The notes under the pieces were generated by a model. It was not told where the DNA came from. It did no database searches and was given only the letters and a program-made list of their open reading frames with translations. The translations under genes and the position numbers were made by a program. Shown here in pieces: positions 34,161 to 45,361 of a stretch of DNA of 64,000 nt. Within the stretch, counting starts at the first letter, position 1, and every line of letters begins with the position of its first letter. Source of the DNA: Astropecten irregularis (taxonomy: Eukaryota > Echinodermata > Asteroidea > Paxillosida > Astropectinidae); contig OZ020249.1 in the NCBI GenBank assembly GCA_963971285.1, positions 5,828,001 through 5,892,000 on the forward strand. Reading direction: 5' to 3'.

Positions 34161-37100
34161 GCCATCAAAGGGATGACCAGGGACACAAAGACTAAGGCCA
34201 TGACCAGGGGCACTAAGGCTATGATCAGGGGCACTACTAAAGGCAATGACCAGAGGCACCAAGGCAATGGCCAGAGGCAACAAGGCAATGGCCATGGGCA
34301 TCAAGGCAATGGCCATGGGCATCAAGGCAATGACCAGAGGCACCAAGGCAGGGGCCAAGAGCACCAAGGAAATGACCAAGAGCACCAAGGCAATGGCCAT
34401 GGGCACCAAGGAAATGACCAGGGACACCAAGGGAATGAACAAGAGCACCAAGGCAATGACCAGAGGCACCAAGGTAATGACCAAGAACACCAAGGCAATG
34501 GCCAGGGGCACCAAGGCAATGACACCTGAGTCACGGAGGCAATGACCATGGGAACCAAGGCAATGACTAGGGGCACCAAGGCAATGACCAGGGGCACCGA
34601 GCCAATGACCAGGGGAACCAAGCCAATGACCAGGGGCACCAAGGCAATGACCAGGGGCACCAAGGCAATGACACCTGAGGCACGGAGGCAATGACCATGG
34701 GAACCAAGGCAATGACCAGGGGCACATAGGCAATTACCAGGGGCACCAAGCCAATGACCAGGGGCACCAAGCCAATGACCAGGGGAACCAAGCCAATGAC
34801 CAGGGGCACCAAGGCAATGACCAGGGGCACCAAGGCAATGACACCTGAGGCACGGAGGCAATGACCATGGGAACCAAGGCAATGACCAGGGGAACCAAGG
34901 CAATGACCAGGGGAACCAAGGCAATGACCAGGGGCACCAAGGCAATGACCAGGGGCACATAGGCAATGACCAGGGGCACCAAGGCAATGACACCTGAGGC
35001 ACGGAGGCAATGACCAGGGGCACCAAGGCAATGACCAGGGGCACATAGGCAATGACCAGGGGCACATAGGCAATGACCAGGGGCACATAGGCAATGACCA
35101 GGGGCACATAGGCAATGACCAGGGGCACATAGGCAATGACCAGGGGCACATAGGCAATGACCAGGGGCACATAGGCAATGACACCTGAGGCACCAAGGCA
35201 ATGACCATGGGAACCAAGGCAATGACCAGGGGCACATAGGCAATGACCAGGGGCACCAAGCCAATGACCAGGGGCACCAAGCCAATGACCAGGGGCACCA
35301 AGGCAATGACCAGGGGCACCAAGGGAATGACCAGGGGCACCAAGGCAATGACCAGGGGCACCAAGGCAATGACCAGGGGAACCAAGGCAATGACCAGGGG
35401 CACCAAGGGAATGACCAGGGGAACCAAGGCAATGACCAGGGGCACCAAGGGAATGACCAGGGGAACCAAGCCAATGACCAGGGGCACCAAGGCAATGACC
35501 AGGGGCAGCAAGGGAATGACCAGGGGCACCAAGGCAATGACCAGGGGCACCAAGGCAATGACCAGGGGAACCAAGGCAATGACCAGGGGAACCAAGGCAA
35601 TGACCATGGGAACCAAGGCAATGACCAGGGGAACCAAGGCAATGACCAGGGGAACCAAGGCAATGACCAGGGGCACCAAGGCAATGACCAGGGGCACATA
35701 GGCAATGACCAGGGGCACCAAGGCAATGACACCTGAGGCACGGAGGCAATGACCATGGGAACCAAGGCAATGACCAGGGGCACATAGGCAATGACCAGGG
35801 GCACATAGGCAATGACCAGGGGCACATAGGCAATGACCAGGGGCACATAGGCAATGACCAGGGGCACATAGGCAATGACCAGGGGCACATAGGCAATGAC
35901 CGGGGGCACATAGGCAATGACCAGGGGCACCAAGGCAATGACCAGGGGCACATAGGCAATGACCAGGGGCACATAGGCAATGACCAGGGGCACATAGGCA
36001 ATGACCAGGGGCACATAGGCAATGACCAGGGGCACATAGGCAATGACCAGGGGCACATAGGCAATGACCGGGGGCACATAGGCAATGACCAGGGGCACCA
36101 AGGCAATGACCAGGGGCACATAGGCAATGACCAGGGGCACATAGGCAATGACCAGGGGCACATAGGCAATGACCAGGGGCACATAGGCAATGACCAGGGG
36201 CGCATAGGCAATGACCAGGGGCACATAGGCAATGACCAGGGGCACATAGGCAATGACCAGGGGCACATAGGCAATGACCAGGGGCACATAGGCAATGACC
36301 AGGGGCACATAGGCAATGACCAGGGGCACATAGGCAATGACCAGGGGCACATAGGCAATGACCAGGGGCACATAGGCAATGACCAGGGGCACCAAGGCAA
36401 TGACCAGGGGCACCAAGGCAATGACCAGGGGCACATAGGCAATGACCAGGGGCACATAGGCAATGACCAGGGGCATATAGGCAATGACCAGGGGCACCAA
36501 GGCAATGACCAGGGGAACCAAGGCAATGACCAGGGGCACCAAGGGAATGACCAGGGGAACCAAGGCAATGACCAGGGGCACCAAGGGAATGACCAGGGGA
36601 ACCAAGCCAATGACCAGGGGCACCAAGGCAATGACCAGGGGCAGCAAGGGAATGACCAGGGGCACCAAGGCAATGACCAGGGGCACCAAGGCAATGACCA
36701 GGGGAACCAAGGCAATGACCAGGGGAACCAAGGCAATGACCATGGGAACCAAGGCAATGACCAGGGGAACCAAGGCAATGACCAGGGGAACCAAAGCAAT
36801 GACCAGGGGCACCAAGGCAATGACCAGGGGCACATAGGCAATGACCAGGGGCACCAAGGCAATGACACCTGAGGCACGGAGGCAATGACCAGGGGCACAT
36901 AGGCAATGACCAGGGGCACATAGGCAATGACCAGGGGCACATAGGCAATGACCAGGGGCACATAGGCAATGACCATGGGAACCAAGGCAATGACCAGGGG
37001 CACATAGGCAATGACCAGGGGCACATAGGCAATGACCAGGGGCACATAGGCAATGACCAGGGGCACATAGGCAATGACCATGGGAACCAAGGCAATGACC

Positions 37101-37915
37101 AGGGGCACATAGGCAATGACCAGGGGCACATAGGCAATGACCAGGGGCACATAGGCAATGACCAGGGGCACATAGGCAATGACCAGGGGCACATAGGCAA
37201 TGACCAGGGGCACATAGGCAATGACCAGGGGCACCAAGGCAATGACACTTGAGGCACCAAGGCAATGACCATGGGAACCAAGGCAATGACCAGGGGCACA
37301 TAGGCAATGACCAGGGGCACCAAGCCAATGACCAGGGGCACCAAGCCAATGACCAGGGGTACCAAGGCAATGACCAGGGGCACCAAGGGAATGACCAGGG
37401 GCACCAAGGCAATGACCAGGGGCACCAAGGCAATGACCAGGGGAACCAAGGCAATGACCAGGGGCACCAAGGGAATGACCAGGGGCACCAAGGGAATGAC
37501 CAGGGGCACCAAGGCAATGACCAGAGGCACCAAGGCAATGACCAGGGGCACCAAGGCAATGACCAGGGGCACCAAGGCAATGACCAGGGGCACCAAGGGA
37601 ATGACCAGGGGCACCAAGGCAATGACCAGAGGCACCAAGGCAATGACCAGGGGCACCAAGGCAATGACCAGGGGCACCAAGGGAATGACCAGGGGCACCA
37701 AGGCAATGACCAGAGGCACCAAGGCAATGACCAGGGGAACCAAGGGAATGACCAGGGGAACCAAGGGAATGACCAGGGGCACCAAGGCAATGACCAGGGG
37801 CACCAAGGTAATGACCAGGGGAACCAAGGCAATGACCAGGGGCACCAAGGCAATGACCAGGGGCACCAAGGCAATGACCAGGGGAACCAAGGCAATGACC
37901 AGGGGCACCAAGGCC
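34160..37915 (+). repeat. 21-bp minisatellite array (~178 units)
   Basis: Unit AATGACCAGGGGCACCAAGG plus C, with the frequent variant GGCACATAGGC. Rarer cassettes with ACACCTGAGGCACGGAGGC, each usually followed by AATGACCATGGGAACC, occur at about 34521, 34670, 34842, 34990, 35171, 35729, 36863 and 37243 and mark higher-order blocks. 21 bases are seven codons and the unit has no stop in most frames, so ORFs exceed 1000 codons on the minus strand and 290 on the plus strand. Simultaneous openness on both strands argues for periodicity rather than coding. Confidence 0.95.
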
Positions 37916-38033
37916 TACGAACTAACTAATATACTAACTAAAGGCAAAAACCGAAATGTATCTCACCAAGAATGTATCTCTCCAGATTTCCCTTCTTTCT
38001 CAAAGAGAACGAATCCAGCTATAAATCTTGCTG

Positions 38034-38064
38034 GTTGCTATGGTCACGAGGTTGCCATGGAACC
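38034..38064 (+). promoter_or_regulatory. Pair of RFX X-box-like motifs
   Basis: GTTGCTATGGTCAC (38034-38047) and GTTGCCATGGAACC (38051-38064) each resemble the X-box consensus GTTGCCATGGCAAC, which drives ciliary genes. The second overlaps the ATG of the small ORF that follows. Functional role is inference. Confidence 0.3.
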
Positions 38065-38200
38065 TGAATCGGAAGGAATAGCAGAAACAGAATGTTACAA
38101 CAAAATGACACAATTGATACAACTGGACAAATTACTCCAAGGGGCAGCCTTTGAGAAAGATCCTGCTAGGATCAAAACATCAGGCCTTTCTAAACTCTAA
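38057..38200 (+). CDS. Possible small ORF, 47 codons, unidentified
   Basis: ATG in a good context (GCCATGG) opens a frame reading MEPESEGIAETECYNKMTQL, with LLQGAAFEKDPARIKTSGL near the end, then TAA. The same frame is open upstream through the 21-bp array, so the ORF may simply be an array extension. Amino-acid use is more protein-like than in the array. I do not recognise it; it might be a first exon of a longer gene. Confidence 0.2.
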   Translation: MEPESEGIAETECYNKMTQLIQLDKLLQGAAFEKDPARIKTSGLSKL

Positions 38201-38335
38201 GCTACTCCAAGTTAAGATTAATGTCAGTGTTTTCTGAAATCCCACCCAGGCTCTTCCTTTAATATGAAGAGATTCAAGAAGGTTGTAATGGTCAAGAATG
38301 TTGAATGGTCAAGCGTGTTATAACCATGTACTCAC

Positions 38336-38413
38336 GTCTCTCTGCAGAGTCTCTGAGCATCATTCCACGTTTCTGGCTGAGATGGTAACACACACCGTCC
38401 AGTTCATTCCAGC
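38336..38413 (-). other. Candidate exon on the minus strand, unidentified
   Basis: Acceptor TATGTGCATTTAG and donor GAGAC/GTGAGT bound 78 bases with one open frame reading WNELDGVCYHLSQKRGMMLR then DSAERR. Its WNEL start echoes NELK of the neighbouring 62-bp repeat. Protein not recognised. Confidence 0.25.
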
Positions 38414-38459
38414 CTAAATGCACATACAGAGCATATCTACCACATTACAAAACCAAGGA

Positions 38460-38521
38460 TCAGGGCAAGCGCTTTAATACCTGTCGTGATTGAAATGGCA
38501 GCTTCTTCCTTCAGTTCATTC
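38460..38521 (-). repeat. 62-bp direct repeat, right copy (exon-like)
   Basis: Second copy of 33960-34021 (reads NELKEEAAISITT on the minus strand). S1 satellite begins immediately beside it, so the junction cuts the presumed exon. Confidence 0.6.
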
Positions 38522-38522
38522 T

Positions 38523-38836
38523 AGATAGCGCGCATATCTGAAAAAAGTCAGTTTTGGGGCAAAAATTGGAAAAAACTGCTGTGGGGGACCACATGATTTT
38601 TCTTAAATTTCACTGACTACCAAAATGGCCTCAAATTTATACACCAAAATCCTTCCATGACAAGTTGATTGGCATTTTTTTTGCTGGGAATGGTTCCTGG
38701 TAGTCATAGCTAGCTATGAGGAAGATAGCACGCATTTCTGAAAAAAGTAACTTTTGGGCAAAAATTGAAAAAAGCTGCTTTTGGGGACCACATTGATTTT
38801 TCTGAAATTTGACTGACTACCAAAATGGCCTCAAAT
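38523..38836 (+). repeat. S1 satellite, block B
   Basis: Satellite restarts within a monomer at TAGCGCGCATATCTG and runs to the target site of the hAT element. Confidence 0.92.
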
Positions 38837-39827
38837 TAAGCTTGTTCGATATCCAGTTTTGGGCATATCGAAATATCGTGAAGAAAATATCGCGATATTC
38901 GATATTATCGTGGTGACGTCATCGTTTTCTTTTCTTAACTTTTTCATTATGTAAGCATGCACGGCGACCGATCGAAATGAGATCTCCGAAAAAATATACT
39001 TCCAAAGTACCGTAAAATGCACTTTCCTGACCAACTAAATCTTACTTGAATTTCGGCCGATTATTTTGTCCATTTGGCCAAGTAGAAACACACTTTTACG
39101 AACTTCATCTGAAATTATATCGTGCAAAAACCTTCCAAAAGCGACGACCACTTTGAAGAAGACGTTAACAATCAGCGCGCTGTCTGGAAATTTCCATAAC
39201 TAGTACCCAAGCCCAACGTAATAGCCACGATAATTATCGTGCACTTAGCGAATGTATATCAGATCTTACTCCATGTAGTCTGGAATTATTGCGCCCAAAC
39301 CGTGAGTCCAATACGCTGCTAGCGTCAGTCATGTTGGCTGGAAGCGGCAAGCATACATGGCACAATGCAATTGTGTGCAACGCGGCATGCACGTGCTCAC
39401 AGCATAGTGAAGTCAGCACGGTCAGCGCACGTGTAGGTTTCAGTCATGAAGACCGGAAGTGCAGCGTACAGCTAGTACAGTAGCACACGCAGCGTCGTTC
39501 TGGACCGCATATGGATTACTGTCGGCTTCGTTCGGGTGCAGATTTGCACGGTAAGAAATCTGCTTTTAGCGTCGCAACCAGCTACAAATTTTGCAGTAAT
39601 CGATTTGTTTTGGTCGTTGCAAAAAGTGTGTCAAGCTTTACATGTACGTCCGCTCATGAGCTACTCTGATTTTTTGGTATAAAGTTGCGCCAGCATATAA
39701 ATATCGCGATACTGCCGATATTCCCGATGTTGCCGATATTTCGATATTTTTTCCGGGGCCCGATACGATTTTCGATATGAAAAAAATATCGCGATAACGA
39801 TAAATATCGTCATATCGAACAAGCTTA
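38837..39827. mobile_element. hAT-like transposon, 991 bp, inserted in S1
   Basis: Ends TAAGCTTGTTCGATAT and ATATCGAACAAGCTTA are perfect 16-bp inverted repeats, with subterminal ATATCGCGATA words as in many animal hAT elements. The 8-bp CCTCAAAT at 38829-38836 is repeated at 39828-39835, and joining the flanks restores an uninterrupted S1 sequence. No transposase ORF. The interior is GC-richer and holds a promoter-like patch (CCGGAAGTG near 39453) followed by ATG (39511) reading MDYCRLRSGADLH up to a donor G/GTAAGA at 39550. This could be the 5' end of the autonomous parent. Confidence 0.85.
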
Positions 39828-40295
39828 CCTCAAATTACACCAAAATCTCTCCATGACAAGTTGATTGGCATTTTTCTTGCTGGGAATGGTTCCTGGTAGT
39901 CATAGCTAGCTATGAGGAAGGTAGCGCGCATTTCTGAAAAAAGTCGGTTTGGGGCCAAAATAGAAAAAAGCTGCTGTGGGGGACCACATGATTTTTCTTA
40001 AATTTCACTGACTAACAAAATGGCCTCAAATTACACAAAAATCCTTGCATGACAATTTGATTGGCATTTTTCAAGCTCGAAATGGTTCCTGGTAGTCATA
40101 GCTACCTATGAGGAAGATAGCGCGCATTTCTGAAAAAAGTTACTTTTGGGCAAAAATTGAAAAAAACTGCTGTGGGGGACCTCATGGATTTTTCTTAAAT
40201 TTCACTGACTAACAAAATGGCCTCAAATTACACCAAAATCCTTGCATGACAAATTGATTGGCATTTTTCAAGCTCGAAATGGTTCCTAGTAGTCA
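39828..40295 (+). repeat. S1 satellite, block C
   Basis: Two to three monomers between the hAT element and module M2. Confidence 0.95.
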
Positions 40296-41380
40296 GACAT
40301 TCACACATCTGTCTCCCTCTAGTGATCATGATGAGTCAGATATTGCCACTCAATTTATAACCCCTGTTTCAGACAGGCGTCCCAGCATTGCCATTGAACT
40401 CAATAGATCAGGAGCGACTTTAGGTCGACCCAATTCAGATTTTGGTTTCAGATAGGCAAACTTATGACACTGGAGAACAAGTAGGCCTACAAGCAAACGG
40501 ACATAGCAACCAATCTGATGTCAGATTAGATCTTTTGTATTACAAGAAGGAGACAGACACTCACTTGAGTGGCAATACCTGACTCATCATGATCAGTAGA
40601 GGGAGACAGACACTGTCTACGGCATCCCCATTAGCAACCGCTGTACAATCATACATGCAGATGTTGATATGGAAACATCCTTACCTGCAGCTGGTTCAGA
40701 TTGACGTTCCCTCATGTAACACAGATGGCAAATCCTTTAACGAATGGATGATCATATCAAGCTTGTCAGCAACTAGCGCCCTCTCCAGTTCATAGGTGAA
40801 CAGGCTGGTTATCCTGATATTTGAAGGTAGCTGAACCTGAATCGTGTCAACGTTTTTGTCCATTGTAACTGTCAAATAAAGAAAGAGGAAAATGAATGAA
40901 ACAGAAAGGAATTGTAGATTCTCAATGCAGAAGGCCCATTAAAGGACTGGATGGGTCAGATGGTATAGCACAGGTTCGGCATACCTTGTCCGCCGCACAG
41001 GAGCATATCAACAGTAAGGGTTTGCATCTATGTTGGTGAAATGATTATGAAAATGCTTATATAAGAAAATACAATAATTGACCATGTTAACACGTCTTCT
41101 ATTTTTAAGAGTGGGGAGTCTATAAAGTGCACATAAATAAATGAGATGAAAGATCACTACAGAAAGACGGACATTCACTTGAGTGGCAATACCTGACTCA
41201 TGATGATTACTAGAAGGAGAGAGACACTCACTTGCCTGGCAATACCTGACTCATGATGATTACTAGAAGGAGACAGACACTCACTTGCCTGGCAATACCT
41301 GACTCATGATGATAACTAGAAGGAGACTGACACTCGCTTGGTTGCCATAGACAATGTCTGTCTCCCTCTAGTGATCATCA
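40296..41380. mobile_element. Composite foldback module M2
   Basis: Same boundaries in S1 as M1 (TAGTAGTCA / TGACTAAC). It has four terminal 53-bp units, two carrying CTTGCCTGGCAATACC instead of CTTGAGTGG. Empty hAT site. Confidence 0.8.
40685..40868 (-). pseudogene. HMBS exon fragment, copy 2 (in M2)
   Basis: 184-bp exon with CTGCAG/GTAAGG donor and TTTGACAG acceptor; HSLKDLP and the shared TGA are kept. Type-A copy (CTGCAGCTGG, ACACGATT). Confidence 0.87.
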
Positions 41381-42850
41381 TGACTAACAAAATGGCCTCA
41401 AATTACACCAAAATCCTTGCATGACAAGTTGATTGGCATTTTTCTTGCTGGGAATGGTTCCTGGTAGTCATAGCTACCTATGAGGAAGATAGCGCGCATT
41501 TCTGAAAAAAGTTACTTTTGGGCAAAAATTGAAAAAAGCTGCTGTGGGGGACCACATGGATTTTTCTGAAATTTGACTGACTACCAAAATGGCCTCAAAT
41601 TACACCAAAATCCTTCCATGACAAGTTGATAGGCATTTTTCTTGCTGGGTATGGTTCCTGGTAGTCATAGCTAGCTATGAGGAAGGTAGCGCGCATTTCT
41701 GAAAAAAGTCGGTTTGGGGCCAAAATTTAAAAAAGCTGCTGTGGGGGACCACATGGATTTTTCTGAAATTTGACTGACTACCAAAATGGCCTCAAATTAC
41801 ACCAAAATCTCTCCATGACAAGTTGATTGGCATTTTTCTTGCTGGGAATGGTTCCTGGTAGTCATAGCTACCTATGAGGAAGATAGCGCCCATTTCTGAA
41901 AAAAAGTTACTTTTGGGCAAAAATTGAAAAAAAACTGCAGTGCGGGACCACATGATTTTTCTTAAATTTCACTGACTACCAAAATGGCCTAAAATTACAC
42001 CAAAATCCTTCCATGACAAGTTGATTGTTATTTTTCTTGCTGGGAATGGTTCCTGGTAGTCATAGCTAGCTATGAGGAAGGAAGCGCTCATTTCTGAAAA
42101 AAGTCGGTTTGGGGCCAAAATTGAAAAAAGCTGCTGTGGGGGACCACATAGATTTTTCTGAAATTTGACTGACTACCAAAATGGCCTCAAATTACACCAA
42201 AATCTCTCCATGACAAGTTGATTGGCATTTTTCTTGCTGGGAATGGTTCCTGGTAGTCATAGCTAGCTATGAGGAAGGTAGCGCGCATTTCTGAAAAAAG
42301 TTACTTTTGGGCAAAAATTGAAAAAAGCTGCTGAGGGGGACCACGTGGATTTTTCTGAAATTTGACTGACTACCAAAATGGCCTCAAATTACACCAAAAT
42401 CTCTCCATGACAAGTTGATTGGCATTTTTCTTGCTGGGAATGGTTCCTGGTAGTCATAGCTAGCTATGAGGAAGGTTGCGCGTATTTCTGAAAAAAGTCG
42501 GTTTGGGGCCAAAATTGAAAAAAGCTGCTGTGGGGGACCACATGGATTTTTCTGAAATTTGACTGACTACCAAAATGGCCTCAAATTACACCAAAATCCT
42601 TCCATGACAAGTTGATTGGCATTTTTCTTGCTGGGAATGGTTCCTGGTAGTCATAGCTAGCTATGAGGAAGGTAGCGCGCATTTCTGAAAAAAGTCGGTT
42701 TGGGGCCAAAATAGAAAAAAACTGCTGTGGGGGACCACATGGATTTTTCTTAAATTTCACTGACTAACAAAATGGCCTCAAATTACACAAAAATCCTTGC
42801 ATGACAAATTGATTGGCATTTTTCAAGCTCGAAATTGTTTCTAGTAGTCA
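41381..42850 (+). repeat. S1 satellite, block D
   Basis: About 7.5 monomers between M2 and M3; the last head has AAATTGTTTCTAG, shared with M4-M6 junctions. Confidence 0.95.
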
Positions 42851-43690
42851 GACATTCACACGTCTGTCTCCCTCTAGTGATCATGATGAGTCAGGTATTG
42901 CCACTCAATTTATAACCCCCGTTTCAGACAGGCGTTCCTAGCATTGCCATTGAACTCAATAGATCAGGAGCGACTTTAGGTCGACCCAATTCAGATTTTG
43001 GTTTCAGATAGGCAAACTTATGACACTGGAGAACAAGTAGGCCTACAAGCAAACGGACATAGCAACCAATCTGATGTCAGATTAGATCTTTTGTATTACA
43101 AGAAGGAGACAGACACTCACTTGAGTGGCAATACCTGACTCATCATGATCAGTAGAGGGAGACAGACACTGTCTACGGCATCCCCATTAGCAACCGCTGT
43201 ACAATCATACATGCAGATGTTGATATGGAAACATCCTTACCTGCAGCTGGTTCAGATTGACGTTCCCTCATGTAACACAGATGGCAAATCCTTTAACGAA
43301 TGGATGATCATATCAAGCTTGTCAGCAACTAGCGCCCTCTCCAGTTCATAGGTGAACAGGCCGGTTATCCTGATATTTAAAGGTAGCTGAACCTGAATCG
43401 TGTCAACGTTTTTGTCCATTGTAACTGTCAAATAAAGAAAGAGGAAAATGAATGAAATAGAAAGGAATTGTAGATTCTCAATGCAGAAGGCCCATTAAAG
43501 GACTGGATGGGTCAGATGGTATAGCACAGGTACGGCATACCTTGTCCGCCGCACAGGAACATATCAACAGTAAGGGTTTGCATCTATGTTGGTGAAATGA
43601 TTATGAAAATGCTTATATAAGAAAATACAATAATTAACCATGTTAACACGTCTTCTATTTTCAAGAGTGGGGAATCTATAAAGTGCACAT
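42851..43690. mobile_element. Composite foldback module M3 (3' truncated)
   Basis: Identical layout up to CTATAAAGTGCACAT, then S1 resumes at TGGCATTTTTC. The 53-bp units and right terminus (about 190 bp) are absent, which points to a recombination or repair event between module and satellite. Confidence 0.8.
43241..43424 (-). pseudogene. HMBS exon fragment, copy 3 (in M3)
   Basis: Same 184-bp exon, splice signals and TGA. Shares GGCCGGTTATCC and ATTTAAAGG variants with copies 4 and 5. Confidence 0.87.
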
Positions 43691-44328
43691 TGGCATTTTT
43701 CTTTCTGGGAATGGTTCCTGGTAGTCATAGCTACCTATGAGGAAGATAGCGCGCATTTCTGAAAAAAGTTACTTTTGGGCAAAAATTGAAAAAAAACTGC
43801 AGTGCGGGACCACATGATTTTTCTTAAATTTCACTGACTACCAAAATGGCCTAAAATTACACCAAAATCCTTCCATGACAAGTTGATAGGCATTTTTCTT
43901 GCTGGGAATGGTTCCTGGAAGTCATAGCTAGCTATGAGGAAGGTAGCGCGCATTTCTCAAAAAAGTCGGTTTTGGGCCAAAATTGGGCAAAAATTGAAAA
44001 AAACTGCTGTGGGGGACCACATGATTTTTCTTAAATTTCACTGACTAACAAAATGGCCTCAAATTACACCAAAATCCTTGCATGACAATTTGATTGGCAT
44101 TTTTCAAGCTCGAAATGGTTCCTGGTAGTCATAGCTACCTATGAGGAAGATAGCGCGCATTTCTGAAAAAAGTTACTTTTGGGCAAAAATTGAAAAAAAC
44201 TACTGTGGGGGACCACATGGATTTTTCTTAAATTTCACTGACTAACAAAATGGCCTCAAATTACACAAAAATCCTTGCATGACAAATTGATTGGCATTTT
44301 TCAAGCTCGAAATTGTTTCTAGTAGTCA
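43691..44328 (+). repeat. S1 satellite, block E
   Basis: About three monomers; with M3 it forms a 1478-bp unit that is followed by the near-identical M4. Confidence 0.95.
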
Positions 44329-45361
44329 GACATTCACACGTCTGTCTCCCTCTAGTGATCATGATGAGTCAGGTATTGCCACTCAATTTATAACCCCCGT
44401 TTCAGACAGGCGTTCCTAGCATTGCCATTGAACTCAATAGATCAGGAGCGACTTTAGGTCGACCCAATTCAGATTTTGGTTTCAGATAGGCAAACTTATG
44501 ACACTGGAGAACAAGTAGGCCTACAAGCAAACGGACATAGCAACCAATCTGATGTCAGATTAGATCTTTTGTATTACAAGAAGGAGACAGACACTCACTT
44601 GAGTGGCAATACCTGACTCATCATGATCAGTAGAGGGAGACAGACACTGTCTACGGCATCCCCATTAGCAACCGCTGTACAATCATACATGCAGATGTTG
44701 ATATGGAAACATCCTTACCTGCAGCTGGTTCAGATTGACGTTCCCTCATGTAACACAGATGGCAAATCCTTTAACGAATGGATGATCATATCAAGCTTGT
44801 CAGCAACTAGCGCCCTCTCCAGTTCATAGGTGAACAGGCCGGTTATCCTGATATTTAAAGGTAGCTGAACCTGAATCGTGTCAACGTTTTTGTCCATTGT
44901 AACTGTCAAATAAAGAAAGAGGAAAATGAATGAAATAGAAAGGAATTGTAGATTCTCAATGCAGAAGGCCCATTAAAGGACTGGATGGGTCAGATGGTAT
45001 AGCACAGGTACGGCATACCTTGTCCGCCGCACAGGAACATATCAACAGTAAGGGTTTGCATCTATGTTGGTGAAATGATTATGAAAATGCTTATATAAGA
45101 AAATACAATAATTAACCATGTTGACACGTCTTCTATTTTCAAGAGTGGGGAATCTATAAAGTGCACATAAATAAATGAGATGAAAGATCACTAGAGAAAG
45201 ACGGACATTCACTTGAGTGGCAATACCTGACTCATGATGATTACTAGAAGGAGAGAGACACTCACTTGCCTGGCAATACCTGACTCATGATGATTACTAG
45301 AAGGAGACAGACACTCGCTTGGTTGCGATAGACAATGTCTGTCTCCCTCTAGTGATCATCA
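44329..45361. mobile_element. Composite foldback module M4
   Basis: Complete module; nearly identical to M3 where both exist. GTTGCGATAGACAATG replaces GTTGCCATAG at the right end, a variant shared with M5. Empty hAT site. Confidence 0.8.
44719..44902 (-). pseudogene. HMBS exon fragment, copy 4 (in M4)
   Basis: Same exon, splice signals and TGA; type A with the GGCCGG variant. Confidence 0.87.

Noticed and set aside
34322-37911. ORFs of 971-1114 codons on the minus strand
   Set aside because: They lie wholly in the 21-bp array; the period is divisible by three, and frames on both strands are open together. No start context, splice signal or domain supports a gene.
40589-40795. Recurring 68-codon plus-strand ORF in the modules
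   Set aside because: It overlaps the HMBS exon on the opposite strand and is its shadow; the minus-strand reading has family motifs and splice signals, this one has none.
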